A stretch of 5,408 nt of DNA, from positions 1-5,408 of the forward strand of contig JAEDJR010000131.1 in NCBI GenBank assembly GCA_016296235.1. Reading direction: 5' to 3'. Positions 5,208 to 5,408 of the stretch are shown here, piece after piece. Position 1 is the first letter of the stretch. Each line of letters begins with the position of its first letter. The notes beneath the pieces were generated by a model. That model made no database searches and was not told the DNA's origin. It saw only the letters and a program-made list of their open reading frames with translations. Source of the stretch: Oscillospiraceae bacterium (lineage in GTDB: Bacteria; Bacillota; Clostridia; Oscillospirales; Oscillospiraceae). The position numbers and the translations under genes are program-made.

Positions 5208-5408
5208 ATGTTTACTTACAATAAAGCACTTCAGTTTCCTGTGAAGATTGCACGGACAGATCCCCGCCTTGCTTCCATCATTATCAGTCAGTATGGCGGC
5301 CCGGACGGAGAACTTGGCGCCTCCCTCCGGTATTTGAGCCAGCGATACTCCATGCCTTATCCAGATCTCCAGGGACTGCTGACGGATATTGGTACAGAAG
5401 AGTCAAAA
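5208..5408 (+). CDS. cotJC: CotJC, manganese-catalase-like spore coat protein, N-terminal fragment (3' end outside window)
   Basis: The frame is open from ATG 5208 to the window edge, giving 67 residues. AAGGAGG (5194-5200) stands 7 bases before the start. The sequence begins MFTYNKALQFPVKI and contains QYGGPDGELGASLRYLSQRY (28-47) and LLTDIGTEE (57-65), typical of CotJC and of dimanganese catalases in general. Glu35 in the GGPDGELGA segment and Glu64 or Glu65 in IGTEE are at the positions of metal ligands. The His of the ExxH motif would fall just outside the window. CotJC is found in the spore coat and may help remove peroxide. It follows the CotJA-CotJB fusion after 2 bases, so it is clearly in the same operon. 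Confidence 0.92.
   Translation, partial: MFTYNKALQFPVKIARTDPRLASIIISQYGGPDGELGASLRYLSQRYSMPYPDLQGLLTDIGTEESK

Overview
The window looks like chromosomal DNA of a spore-forming member of the Clostridia. A gut Oscillospiraceae-type genome is my best guess. The evidence is a cotJ spore-coat operon at the right end, strong AGGAGG-type ribosome binding sites, frequent GTG/TTG starts and a moderately high GC content. No rRNA, tRNA, CRISPR array, insertion sequence or phage gene is visible.

Layout from left to right: (1) the last 78 codons of an AbgB-like M20 amidohydrolase, closed by a clear Rho-independent terminator. (2) An intergenic region of about 220 bases with a good sigma-A-type promoter, a near-perfect direct repeat around its -35 box and a short leader hairpin. 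(3) A two-gene operon on the + strand. Its first gene is a RecQ-family helicase of 692 residues with a ComF-type phosphoribosyltransferase (PRTase) domain fused to its C-terminus. Its second gene is a 318-residue DprA/Smf-like protein, joined to the first by an ATGA stop/start overlap. (4) On the - strand, converging with only 3 bases between stop codons, a complete M20D-type N-acyl-amino-acid amidohydrolase with its own promoter. (5) Divergent from it, a cotJ operon in which CotJA and CotJB are one polypeptide, followed by the start of cotJC, which runs off the window.

The central operon is the part worth attention. A PRTase protein paired with a DprA-like protein is the composition of the ShosTA toxin/antitoxin-like anti-phage system (ShosT = PRTase, ShosA = DprA-like). 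Here the PRTase is fused to an apparently intact RecQ helicase. The helicase and DprA parts would handle duplex and single-stranded DNA, and the PRTase could act as nucleotide-linked effector or sensor. That the module is a defence or DNA-damage system is inference: the sequence shows the domains, the fusion and the coupling, but not the function. A role in recombination or competence-like DNA processing is the main alternative.

The flanking genes look like ordinary metabolism and sporulation. The operon has its own promoter and is bounded by a terminator on the left, so it reads as a self-contained cassette placed between unrelated genes.
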